A DNA stretch of 64,000 nucleotides. Source: [Phialemoniopsis] sp. UDSM-2020. Lineage: Eukaryota; Ascomycota; Sordariomycetes; Thyridiales; Thyridiaceae. Made by a program: the position numbers and the translations under genes. The notes below the pieces were generated by a model, which saw only the letters and a list, made by a program, of their open reading frames with translations, had not been told where the DNA came from and searched no databases. Shown here one piece after another: positions 33,831 to 44,687 of the stretch. The DNA lies in assembly GCA_018873225.1 (NCBI GenBank), contig JAEILZ010000007.1, positions 1 through 64,000 on the forward strand. Direction: 5' to 3'. Each line of letters opens with the position of its first letter. Positions within the stretch are counted from its first letter, which is position 1.

Positions 33831-35358
33831 ATGTCTGACAACGCATCGCCCGAAGCTTCCTCTTCAGCGCCAGCCGCCCTGGCATCACCGACGACTGCGC
33901 CTGACGTTCTCGAGGCTGAACCTACGAATGAACAAGTATGCTACCACATCTTGAGGAGGAGTCGATACCGTGCAGCATTTACGGGATATGCTGACTGATT
34001 GACCATGCAAGCACGACAATGACCAGGACAGCGCTCTCGGTGACAACAGAGACTCCACCGCGTCCCTTTCCGAATCTATCCTCGAGTACCGAACAATCCA
34101 GGGAAGGACGTTTCATAGCAACAAGACCAACGCATCGTACTGGTGAGTGAGCGAGCGCATCCGTCTTGTCGCCCCTCTCGTCGGCGCACACTGGCTCTCA
34201 CCCTGTACTGACTTGCCAGAAGGGGCCCCAATGATGAGAGACAAAACGATTCCATGGACATCAAGTGAGCCTCTTCCTTGACCTTGTCCATGATCGCATC
34301 AGTCCAGTGCCTGATTGACTGTCTAGCAACCATCTGCTCTCCCTCGCGCTGGATGGGAGACTCTTTCTGGCTCCGATTGGCGACAAGGTACAGGTACGTT
34401 TTGTTGTCTGCCACCTGCACAAAGGAATGCTCACAGTCTGGTAGAAAGTTTTGGACGTAGGCACCGGCACCGGTATTTGGGCCATGTGAGTCTTGAGCAT
34501 TCGACACCTAGTCCTATTTGTGAGGAATGCCAGGCTGAACCAAAACTCTCGATAGTGACTTCGCAGATGAACATCCCAACACTGAAGTGGTCGGCACCGA
34601 CATCTCCCCGATCCAGCCGTCCTGGATTCCACCCAACCTGCGCTTTGAAATCGATGATGCGACGCAAGAGTGGACCTTTGGCCCCAACGCCTTTGACTAT
34701 ATCCACATGCGCTACCTGTTTGGATCCATTGCCGATTGGCAGGCTTTGTTCGACCAGGCGTACGCGGCATGTACCCCAGGAGGCTGGGTCGAGAGTTTCG
34801 AGATGTCTTCTGTTGCTCGGTGCGATGACGGCAGTGTCAAGAAGGATTCGGCTCTCGAGACTTGGAGCGAGGCGTTCGTTGAAGGTGGCAAAAAGTTTGG
34901 TCGAAGTTTCACGATTGTTGACGAGGACGTCCAGCAGAGTTGCATGGAGAAGTCAGGCTTCACCGAGATCACCGTCAAGGACATCAAGGTATGTTTTCCC
35001 GGCCCGCTAGAGCGAATGGCAGTATCCTAGATGACCGGTGCATTGTAGTGTCCTATTGGTCCGTGGGCAAGGGAGAAGAAGTACAAAGACATGGGCATGT
35101 ACAGCCGCGCAGCGTTGGAAGCGGATATCGAAGGCAAGCAATGCCCCCAACTTCTCAACTCTCTTCTAGCAACCGACAGCTGACATGATAGCATTGCGCC
35201 GACCAGGTTACGTGCTGATGATGTTCAGCACGGTCTTCGGCTGGGAGAAGGAACAGATTCACGCATACATTGCGCTGCTACGCCGACAGATACGCGACCC
35301 GAATGTCCACTGCTACTATCGAATGCGAGTGGTATACGGACGGAAGCCAGGAGCATGA
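33831..35358 (+). CDS. LaeA-like class I SAM-dependent methyltransferase
   Basis: Eight exons (33831-33935, 34012-34142, 34223-34264, 34327-34393, 34445-34485, 34556-34988, 35049-35133, 35192-35358) give 356 aa. The family hallmarks are present: YRTIQGRTFH, YWGPNDERQN, INNHLLSLALDGRLFLAP, the SAM-binding loop VLDVGTGTGIWAIDF, TDISPIQPSWIPPN and TPGGWVESFE. Proteins of this group resemble LaeA, the nuclear global regulator of secondary metabolism, but many work as metabolite methyltransferases inside clusters. The seventh intron (35134-35191) is a probable GC-AG intron (AAG|GCAAGC...ATAG). No lesion. It is the first gene to the right of the PKS, separated by the gene-poor interval, so cluster membership is uncertain. 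Confidence 0.86.
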
Positions 35359-36904
35359 GCTATTGCCAATCTTGAGCCGAAAGGGGTCAGTCAGGCACTG
35401 CATTGCACTAATACAAGCCCCTGCAATAAGTCAGGGTTTCCAATGATTTGTGCCGTTGAGGTCTCTGCGCCACCTTGGAATAATGCATATGGTTCATAAT
35501 ACCACACCTGACTCAGGATGAGTCCCAGTGAATATCCAAGTCCGAGAGACGCTCCAGCAGCTGCTGCATCCTGACGGACTGGAGACTCGCATTGCCTGCC
35601 GACGAGCAGGGCTGCACATAGCTGAATGAAGGTGAAGGTCGCGGTCCTGCATGTACGTCATCTAGAATCGGCCAATTGCCCATATCCGGGGGCCACGAAC
35701 GCACAATCCCCTTGATTTATTCGTCCTTGATGGTCTGTCAGCCAAGCCCCGTGAGATTGCGTGGTTGCAGTGACCTTGGCCAAAGCTTGGGGTTGTGCTT
35801 TTCCGCGTCAAGCCTTGAACTAGAGGCTTGGCATCGAGAAATTTTGCGATACCTGACTAGTTTAAGTATGCAGAACAAGGCTCGAGACGACGCATTTTTC
35901 AAAACAGACACGCGCGCGTTTCAAGTGTGGGAACAGTCCACGCAACCCCCAGCGCCACCCGCTCGCGCTAAGCCAAGACCCGCATGACGAACAACTTGAA
36001 CAAGTGCCGGCTGGCGTGCTAGTCAGGGCATCCATCATCTCCCTTGGCTGGCTTGCCGGTCGGGGGTGCTAAAATAGCAATTTCCTCTCATGTACGCAGG
36101 GGGGGTCTCATAGCATTGGTGGCTGGGCTTGCTGGGCTGCACGTAAACAAGGGGCAGGCAAGCTTTCCTGCATTGATGAACCAGTCACATGCGTCCTAGC
36201 GATCCAGGTTGAGGTCGAGGGGTGCCGGTGTGCCCCTTGACCATCTTCTGGTGCATGAGCCACGCGTCCAATTTAACATCACACTCCCGCATCCGCTCCT
36301 GCATCGAGGCAAGCCCCGTCCTGTCAATGTGATGATCCACTTGGGTTTTGGAAACAGGGACAGGCGTTTGTGAAATCGCCTGCTCCTGATTGGCCATCTA
36401 GGCCAGACCTCGGTCGCCACGACACTTTTCGCTCTCCCCGGCGGGGACACTGACGACGACACATGTCCCACTTGATGACTTCACATTGCGATCTGCCTGC
36501 GCCGCCAGGTCTCGATCAGATATCCGCTTGCAGCGGTGAGCCTGCCTGCATCGCGAATGCACGCGCATTTGAGCCAATGACATGGTGGCTGATTGCAATC
36601 ACGCCTCGCGGCGTCCGACATGTTGCGTGGAAATGCCATGAGACTTCTCCTCCATGCCCACCGTCACCCGCCCGCCCCTGTTATTGGCAGCTCTTCTCCC
36701 TTGAGACTAAAGTCTTGGCAGGAGGTATGTTGACGACGCTTCGTCGAGACGGGGCCGGCATTGGTTGCTAGGGACTGAGATGAGTTGAAAAGCGAAGTAG
36801 TTAAAAGGAAGCCGTGTCTTCGGCTTCCACTCTATTCCCGGCCGTCATCCTCTCCGAATTCATACACCAGCAGCTAGGACAACAAGCAAATCCAACTACC
36901 CATC
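35359..36904. other. Intergenic region, methyltransferase to dioxygenase
   Basis: About 1.5 kb. A 63-codon minus-strand ORF at 35513-35704 (ending LLERLSDLDIHWDSS) has a regulator-tail feel but no diagnostic motif. The remainder is presumably the dioxygenase promoter. Confidence 0.5.
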
Positions 36905-38311
36905 ATGCATTTCTCGACCATCGTCGCCGGCATGCTTGCCGCTGCCGCCACTGTGGCCGCCCATCCCGGCGAAGACCACCACAAAGAGATGGCGGAACGT
37001 CGGGCCTTCCTGATGCACTCCAAGAAGAACCTGGCTCACTGCGCTGCTAAATTGCAGGCCCGTGGCCACGAGGCGGCTGCGGTAGCACGTCGCACGAAAA
37101 GAGCTCTTGACCTGGCCAAGAGAGGTGTTCTGAAAGGTATGGCAACAACTTGTTCCCAAGATTCCCCCAAGCTATCTCTGACAATACTTGTGAAGCCCGG
37201 GACCTGACGGCGCTGAATGTTTCCCACGAGTCTTCCGAAGCCTACACCGCTGAGACTTCCGAGAGTATCGTATTCTCAGGCAACAACTCCTGTGTTCTGA
37301 GCCCTGAAGTCACCGAGGGCCCTTACTGTGAGCAATCAACTAACCCTAGTACAATCACTGTCGGATTGATATTGATCAGTGTTCATCAGACGTTGCCGGC
37401 GAGCACATTCGCAAAGACATCGTGGAGACCCAGGCAGGCGTGCCGCTGACCATTGATCTCCAAGTTGTTGACATCAACACTTGTGACCCAGTGCCCGGCG
37501 CGTATCTAGAAATTTGGCGTAAGTCTTGGGCTCTTGCGAGGACTGATGTCCAAAGCCATGCTAATTCATTCATGTTACACCAACAGACTGCAACTCGACC
37601 GGTGTCTATTCCGGTGTTTCTGCATCCGGCAATGGAAACTCGGCCTCGGACACGTCCAACCTCGATGCCACATTCCTTCGCGGCGTACAGATGACCGACG
37701 AGGAGGGTGCCGTGCAGTTCGATACCCTCTTCCCGGGCCACTACACCGGGCGCACCACGCATGCCCACGTCATGGTCCACCTCAACGCCAGCGCCATGGC
37801 CAACGGGACCCTCATGTCCACGACCGCCTCCCACGTCGGCCAGGTCTTCTTTGACCAGGATCTTATCACTCAAGTCGAGGCTGTAGAGCCCTACAGCGGC
37901 AACACCCAGGAGCTCACCGAGAACGCCGACGATAGCATTCTGCAGGAGGAGGCTGAGTCGAGCGATCCTTTCGTACAGTACGTTTTCCTGGGCGATAGCG
38001 TCGAGGATGGCATCTTTGCCTGGCTCGGCTTCGGCATCGATACCAGCCTCAGCAAGAGCGTCAGCGCTGCCGCCACTCTCTACGCCGAGGGCGGTCAGGC
38101 CAACGCCAACTCGGGCATGGGAGGCGGCCCCGGCGGTAGCGGCGGAGAGGGCGGTCCGGGCGGTGCTGGGGGACCGCCGAATGGGACCGCGCCTGGCAAC
38201 AGCACCGGCATGCCTAGCGGAGCCCCTGGCGGCTCATCGTCGTCTACTGCCGATGGATCTGCTGTGACCACTGTATCATCCTCTGGTGCATGCCGCGCCA
38301 GGAGGCTGTAA
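36905..38311 (+). CDS. Secreted intradiol ring-cleavage dioxygenase-like protein
   Basis: Four exons (36905-37136, 37196-37327, 37390-37518, 37587-38311) give 405 aa. Intradiol dioxygenases open catechol rings between the hydroxyls using Fe(III) held by two Tyr and two His. The candidates are visible: EGPYYVAGEHIRKDI, LEIWHCNSTGVYSG, and FPGHYTGRTTHAHVMVH (Tyr, His, His). The N-terminus is a signal peptide (MHFSTIVAGMLAAAATVAA) followed by a charged spacer with HPGEDHHKE. The last 75 residues are low complexity, rich in Gly, Pro and Ser, and not part of the catalytic fold. Secreted fungal members are thought to act on plant or lignin phenolics. No lesion is seen. Confidence 0.87.
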
Positions 38312-38533
38312 ACCCTTGAAGTCCTACTAGCCACTGAGGCTTAGGATATGTGTACTGCACATTTGCAAATAGCCATAGAGTAATAGTGATAGACAATCTG
38401 GAGCCGCTGAAACGGCCATGAAGATGACTCATTACAAGCGTATTTGTAGTAGTACCTAGTGTTATGTCCAGACCATTGTCACACATGTAAAATAGACTTC
38501 GTGTATTGTTTGTTTACCCTCTGACCACTTGGT

Positions 38534-39464
38534 CTACATCGCGAAAAGCTTTCTGAGGCTCAAACTAACATGACTGGGGAAGCCGGCGTACGAGGCCACC
38601 AGAACACCGAGCACAAAGCTCAGTAGCATCAGTGCAAGGGTCCCAAGGGCGGGCCCCCTGATCTGCGAATATTGATTTTGAGGTACTCTTGGGCCCACCA
38701 TCTTTTTCATGGGCGCAATATTCTCTCGACGGGCCACCTCGACTCCACGTTTCATTGCTGCGAGTCCGTCCATGCTGAACTGGCTCTTCAGAGCCCAGTA
38801 TCTGATCAACACCGTTAGCAGCATAAACTACAAGTAGTGTGCCAGTCAGCCGTCCGTCTTCTTACCTGTCCATGCTTTCTTTATCGTTGCCTTCTTTATA
38901 CTTTTGTTCCTTTTTCCGAAAGTAGTCGTTCAGGACTTCTCTGTGGGATCTGAACTCATACAGTGGTACCGAGAACCCGCATGATGAGCCACATTGATGA
39001 ATGTCGACGATGATGATGGACCTGGTCCCGGGGATTGTTGTGATTTGGTGCTTGGATACAAACTCAGAGAAAGCTGGCGACTTGTTCTCCAATACGCGAC
39101 CTATCAGCAGCAGCAGCAGGTGTCAGCGTGAGCAAGGCTGGGGCCAGGCAGGCCTAGCACAGCATGACGAATTACCTTTTCCCCACAGGCGGACGATTTT
39201 GGGAGGCCCGTCAAACGCACAGAACATGACGGTGATTCTTCCATTCCCCTGCTCGTATAGATGGGCCAGTGTCTCACAGCCGCTTCCGGTCAGTTCGAGG
39301 TACCAGAACGTCTTCTCATCAATGAGGCCAAAGTATTCGCCCCCCTTTGGAGATACATTGACGTGGCCCGCACCCGATAGAGGGGCTGTGGCGACCCAGA
39401 ACATCTTCTGGGCCAGCACCCATGCTCGCATCGACTCCGGGATCGTCTCGTAGAAGGCGCCCAT
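38534..39464 (-). CDS. FMN-binding split-barrel (pyridoxamine 5'-phosphate oxidase-like) protein
   Basis: Three exons (39464-39176, 39100-38866, 38801-38534) give 263 aa. The first exon has the split-barrel start seen in fungal PNPOx-like proteins: FWVATAPLSGAGHVNVSPKG, then YLELTGSGCETLAHLYEQGNGRITVMFCAF-type strands (seen in parts) and PKIVRLWGKG. These proteins bind FMN or a related cofactor; substrates are mostly unknown. A hydrophobic helix near the C-terminus (TLALMLLSFVLGVLVASY) suggests membrane anchoring. It is convergent with the dioxygenase, about 220 bp apart. Confidence 0.8.
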
Positions 39465-40460
39465 GGTCTGTTGTAGTTGGCTTGTACAATGGCAGTTGAG
39501 ATGATTCCCGGACGTGTGACCAGCACCGTCTCCAGATGTCTGTCACCAACTTTGACAAGCGATAACGGAGTCGATCAGCCGCCACGCCCTTTCAGTTCAG
39601 TCACCATCTCCATCTGTTCTAGCGGCGGAGATAACTAGTCTCCACATCGGAATATCTCCGCCCTTCACCTGATCCAATCCCAAGTTATTATGTGTGACTG
39701 GCATGGCATGTGAGCGTGCAATAATTTGCGCGCGCGCAGTTCCAGGAATGCAGCATGGATGATTGTGGAGGTATCTGTGAAGCTGGCGATAGTTGTCATG
39801 GCCGCATTCTTGTGGATATGGCACTTGCGATTAATACATCACTTCAACTCGTAAATTTCAATCTAAGGTGCTCTCTCATGAGCGTCAGTCTTTCTCAGGC
39901 GACGTGGTTGGCCTAAAGATGCAATGCAGGTCTGTTGATCAATGCTAAAAAGCGGAGCAGGGACAGACATAATATCTCCAGATCCAACAACGACTTGCGA
40001 AGTGGCCAGGGCAACCGCCGCAGATCCGGTCTTGGGTTATTCTAAAAAGAAATATCGAGAGATAGTTATGACCATTTTGGGTCGATATGAGATTACGACG
40101 TACAGTATACAACCCCGTTAGAAGCCGTCTTTTCTATTTACGTCATCTTTCTCAATGCAATTCCAGTGAGTGTCAGCATCAGAAACACGCTCATCGTATG
40201 CTATGGCGCGATCTTACCTCCTCTTCAGGAGTCTCAAAATATCATAAGTGCTGTATACTGGTGGAGCCGACTGTCTTCACTACGTCACAAGCCTAATCGA
40301 GTGAATGAACAGGGTCCCCATCGGTATTGCTCCTGTTTCTATAACTTGAACCGACCTGCTCATGGTTTCCAAGTATTCATGTCCCGAAGTAACTACAAAA
40401 TTTCTGTCTAGAAGCTAAGCTCCCTTGTCACCAACAACCATTTCCCACATCTTGATCATC
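39465..40460. other. Intergenic region
   Basis: About 1 kb between divergent genes. No structure beyond a short GC-alternating tract near 39728-39740 was seen. Confidence 0.5.
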
Positions 40461-40947
40461 ATGCCATCTATTCCTGTCGCTTTGACGGTGCTCCTGGCCG
40501 CCGCAGTCATCACAGCCTCGCCGCTCGAGCCGAGAGGGACAAAGAGCATCAAACTCTGCGCGAACGACAACATGCATGAATGTGGAGATTTTGAGGCTCC
40601 TGAGGGCGCTTGCTGTAGGTCATGTGTCCATCTGTCAGCGGGAAGTTTACTAAACGATGTTAGGGGAACTGCCGGGCAATTTTCAGAAGAAGGTGTCGTC
40701 TCTTCAAGTCAAAGGAGATCAGTTCTACTGCACCTTCCATCAGTATGTTAACTGCTTCCCTCTACTCCCTGCCTCATGGGCCCCCCGGTTCTAGAGTGCT
40801 AAATTTGATCCTACGAAAAGCCAACACGGCTGCAAGGGAGACTCCTGGGCGGCAAACAAGCCCAGCAATCGATACAACGGGATACCTCCCGAGCATAACG
40901 ACAAATTTGTCTCGGTGCAGTGCGCCACGCTCACGCTTCCTTCGTAG
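40461..40947 (+). CDS. Small cysteine-rich secreted protein
   Basis: Three exons (40461-40614, 40664-40742, 40821-40947) give 119 aa. A signal peptide (MPSIPVALTVLLAAAVITA) precedes a mature part of about 100 residues with six cysteines: KLCAND, HECGDF, GACWEL, FYCTFH, HGCKGD and VQCATL. It is small, with an even number of cysteines and no enzyme motif, as in candidate effectors or antimicrobial-type secreted proteins; I do not recognise the family. The introns are 49 and 78 nt with acceptable signals; phases agree across all three exons. Confidence 0.65.
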
Positions 40948-41900
40948 GTGACCATCAGGGATGACTCACCACAAGAAGCCAGAGCGAGCAGACAACGCGG
41001 GTCTTATCAATACGCGAACTGCTAGACAGCAATTTGCCTGTACATGAAGCATTTGTTTTCAATTCTGCATTTGTATTCCAAGGCTCGCCCATACCAGAAG
41101 CAGAATGATTCATCATTGGGGTTTAGATAACGGAGAGAATACATGACTTCCGTGCTGACGGCGGCATGAGATCTTTTCATTGGAATTTCGTGCATTGCGG
41201 CGTGTCATGAAAGCAGACTACCTATCTGCGTGCAGCGGCTTGCAACACCTGCCTGTCTACACCGTCGAATGTAACTTGCAAGGTGCAAGACAATGTATGG
41301 CGGGTGACCAGCATTTTTCTCGTTCTCGGGGTTCGAGAGAATCACTCGTTTCGATGGATGCTCACATCTAGCAGTTCCTTGGATGTCCAGTCTCGGGAGA
41401 TCGCATAAATTGCAACCGAAAACAAGCAGGATCGGGACAAAAGTTCGCAGCCTTCGCTTCTATTAGGCTTGTCCGCGACACGGGGCTGAACCGGCCGATC
41501 ATCAAATGCAGCCACCGCTAAACGACCCTGTCATTCTCCGACCAAACAATGCTGTCCCTCGGCCATGTTTTCGCCTGTCAATCCGAGATGACCACTGAGA
41601 GGGCTAGCGCCGTGCGGGGTTTCCAAGGATACGATGGGCTCCGGGGGATGGGGAAAGTTTGGGGTATCGACATGGGTTTTCCGACTCCATTCCCGATAAC
41701 TTAAATCTAGGCTGCTCTGATAACGCTATGTCAACAGATCCCGAAGTTCGATGCCATGGCCGAGTCGCAACTCTTGGTCAGATGCAGACTGCTTAATAGC
41801 GGGAAATGACACATATAAAAGAACGGCCTCGAGCCGCCATATCGATTGCTCCGAGTATCTCTCTTCAAGCCGCTTCCAGTTCATCGCACTCGTGGCCAAC
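40948..41900. other. Intergenic region with promoter of the propeller enzyme
   Basis: About 0.95 kb. The right end holds the TATA box at 41814-41820. The frame of the next gene is open upstream to 41751, but this stretch reads as leader, not as protein. Confidence 0.5.
41814..41820 (+). promoter_or_regulatory. TATA box
   Basis: TATAAAA lies 87 bp before ATG 41901. It also argues against starting translation at 41751, which is upstream of it. Confidence 0.6.
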
Positions 41901-43817
41901 ATGTCGGCTTTGGCTCTTTACGGTGCCTTTCTTATTCTGGGCGGTATCACTCGATGCCTGGCGGACGGCGCCACACCACCGCCACCGCCGCCGCCCGAAC
42001 CAGTCGCCGTGAGACGGCTCACCTTGCCGCCGCTAGCTCCAAGCAATGCCACGGGAGCCTGTACAACCGAGCTCAACCCTCGGCGTACCGGGTGTCTTGC
42101 TAATGGCGTCTTTGACACCTTTCAGTCGGGTGACTTCCTACCCGACGGAAAGCATGTACTTGCCCAGGTCATCTACCAGGGCGCACCGGCCGCGCCCGAC
42201 CCGGCCAGTATCTTCGACGGCCAGCAGGTCATCATCATCAAGACGGATGGTACCAATTTTCCCAACGGCGACGCATGGAAGTGCGTTACCTGTGGTGTTC
42301 CCGAAGCCAATGCCGTCGGTATCAACCACAAGTATGACTATCCCCAAGCCTTCAAGGACGTCTCACGGCTTCTCATTGGTCTCCATGTACTTGACTGTCA
42401 TGGCAAACAACTGGTCTCGGAGGAATGCACACCTGACCAGACATTTATCTACCCGCTGAGGTGGAACACGGCAGCAGATGGCTCTGGCGCCGGGGGCGAT
42501 ATGCGCGAGCAGCGCTTGCATCCAGACCAGGTGCATATCGAATTCAACGCGTTCAGTTTCGGAGGTGGCAAAATCAGCCAGGAAGGCTACTTTGGCCGAC
42601 TCGCCTTCGATCCGGCACCCGCCGCAGGCGAGCCACTGGCACCTCGCTACGATGTAGTCAATGTCACGCTGCTATACGACCCGCACTTCAACGGCTCGCT
42701 GACCGTGGAAGGCGATCAGCTCGTCCGGCACCCGCCCTCGGTCACCGGCGGCGAGTTCCGTGGCTTCAGTGGCGATGGCAGTGAGGTGACGTACCTGGGC
42801 AGCACTGCCGAGAGCGGCAATAGTGACATCTTTGCCGCGCACCTTGTAACGGGCGAAGTCCGTCGTGTCACCCAGCACCCCGAGTATTGTGACCCCATTG
42901 CCTTCTCGCCCGACAACAAGTGGATTGCCATCATGGACACACGCGGTAGCGGGCGCAACATGTTTATCGCCGGCATGAGAAAGATCCCCCCACTGGTCGA
43001 CATGGTCGCGGGTGCCTTCTATGCCTCGACGCGCAACAACGGTGTGCGCAGATTCTTTGAGCCGTATCTGCTCGACTGGTATGGAGACCGGGCGGCTTAT
43101 TTTGGGCTCGATACCTACTTTGGGCAGAAGATCAACGGCGACAACGACGGCGTGCCTGGCAGCAGCGATATCAATGATCCCGAATGGAACGGGATGGCCG
43201 ACCCGCGTTGGTCCCCCGATAGCACCGAGCTTGTTTTCTGGCAGTCACACACCGTCTCACCGGCCTGTGGTGGCGCCAACCCATTGCCGTGCTACGAGTC
43301 CAAAGAGCCATACGGACGCGACTATCGCATCCTGGTGGCTAAATTTACTAGTCGACAGCCGACACACCCTCCACCAACCCCTGAGCATCCGGACACGATT
43401 CCCTGGGCCATTCCCTATGTGGCAGGCGAAACACAAGTCCCACTGAAAGAACCTCTCCCCTCGGGTGTCTACACTCTCAAGGGTGAGTCCAGCGGATCCG
43501 CACTGGTCAACATCACCTGGCTGCCAGCACCGCAGGTCGGCACTGTGTCCGTTGAGTACCGGAATTTCTCTGATGATGGTTTGACCTTTCTCTCTGGCAC
43601 GGAGAGTGTGACCTCGGCACAACCCTCGCTCTGGGTCATCGAAGTAGATTGGTACTCCGATATCACGCAGTCGGGTGCCGTAAAGGGGACCAAGAAGACA
43701 TCACCCTGTGGCTATCATGCCAGTATTGACTTGCAGGTCAATGTGATCAACTCGACAGGAGAGCTCATCACAACGCTAGACGGTGTCGAGTGGCGAAGCC
43801 CCCTAAGTGGAACTTGA
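41901..43817 (+). CDS. Secreted saponin-hydrolase-like beta-propeller protein
   Basis: A single-exon protein of 638 aa. ATG 41901 is chosen because it begins a signal peptide (MSALALYGAFLILGGITRCLA) and lies just behind a TATA box. A proline run (PPPPPPPEP) follows, then a TolB/WD-like propeller with blades such as FLPDGKHVLAQV, IAFSPDNKWIAIMDTRGSGR and DPRWSPDSTELVFWQ. Length and motifs (CTTELNPRRTGC, WKCVTCGVPEANAVG, GYFGRLAFDPAP) recall fungal saponin hydrolases, which remove the glucuronosyl sugar chain from soyasaponins outside the cell; this match is from memory. If right, the enzyme would act on plant saponins. A less specific call is secreted TolB-like protein. Confidence 0.72.
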   Translation: MSALALYGAFLILGGITRCLADGATPPPPPPPEPVAVRRLTLPPLAPSNATGACTTELNPRRTGCLANGVFDTFQSGDFLPDGKHVLAQVIYQGAPAAPDPASIFDGQQVIIIKTDGTNFPNGDAWKCVTCGVPEANAVGINHKYDYPQAFKDVSRLLIGLHVLDCHGKQLVSEECTPDQTFIYPLRWNTAADGSGAGGDMREQRLHPDQVHIEFNAFSFGGGKISQEGYFGRLAFDPAPAAGEPLAPRYDVVNVTLLYDPHFNGSLTVEGDQLVRHPPSVTGGEFRGFSGDGSEVTYLGSTAESGNSDIFAAHLVTGEVRRVTQHPEYCDPIAFSPDNKWIAIMDTRGSGRNMFIAGMRKIPPLVDMVAGAFYASTRNNGVRRFFEPYLLDWYGDRAAYFGLDTYFGQKINGDNDGVPGSSDINDPEWNGMADPRWSPDSTELVFWQSHTVSPACGGANPLPCYESKEPYGRDYRILVAKFTSRQPTHPPPTPEHPDTIPWAIPYVAGETQVPLKEPLPSGVYTLKGESSGSALVNITWLPAPQVGTVSVEYRNFSDDGLTFLSGTESVTSAQPSLWVIEVDWYSDITQSGAVKGTKKTSPCGYHASIDLQVNVINSTGELITTLDGVEWRSPLSGT

Positions 43818-44687
43818 ATCCACAGGGAGCCTTGCTGAAAGCATTTCCACGCTGCATTGTGCCGTGGCTCATGTCAGTAACTAAGTCACATCATCATCAT
43901 GGCCGACGTCATCATGTGCCTGAATTATATATCACGATTCTATACCTCATTTAGTCGCAGTGTCTGCCCAATAAGTATGGCCATCAATTTGCTTTGCTCA
44001 TGCATGTACGTGTGCTCCTGTTGGCACAAGTGAACAAGCAACTACCGCCACGTGCCAAGACAAGCAGTGGCATTCTAATAAGCTACAGGGATCCGTGTCC
44101 TCCCCCATGGTGGGATTCGCGTGCCCCGCCTGACCTGAACAAATGTCACTGCCAAGAACTTCGGGTATTGGTTCACGTTTGCCTTGTGGCCGGCAATTTA
44201 GCCCAAGCTGTCGGCAGATCTCTGAGGTGCTAATTTACAAAACGTTCTGGAGTTCGGAGTCGAGCTTCGGCAATTCACCCATCACCAGGATTGGCTGCTC
44301 GGTTCCAATTCGGATAGACGGGACCCAGACAGGTCATTCCCAGCTTGGGCGCAGGCACTCGCCTTGACAGGCGAGACTGACCAATAGCATCTTGTGGGGA
44401 TATTGTTGTGATATATATTTTGCCATCCGTGTATCTGGGGAGATTGAATTACTGCGGGGCAACTCTAAACGCCAGGCTTCATTGGCGCACATGTGCCTTC
44501 GGATAAACAAGCTGGTGGGATAGCAGGCCAAGTTAACACGGCAGTGGACTTTGCGGGCACCAAGACATGAGTTGAGTCTTTAGGATATAACCCGAGGAAG
44601 GATCTGCCCCTTTGTGAGCACCCATGTCCCTCTCTTACCTGGTCGTCCCATCGTCCGTCGTTCTAACCTTGCCATCTCCAAGCCAAG
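43818..44687. other. Intergenic region
   Basis: About 0.87 kb, no gene or repeat recognised; contains the promoter of the DUF1996 gene. Confidence 0.5.
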
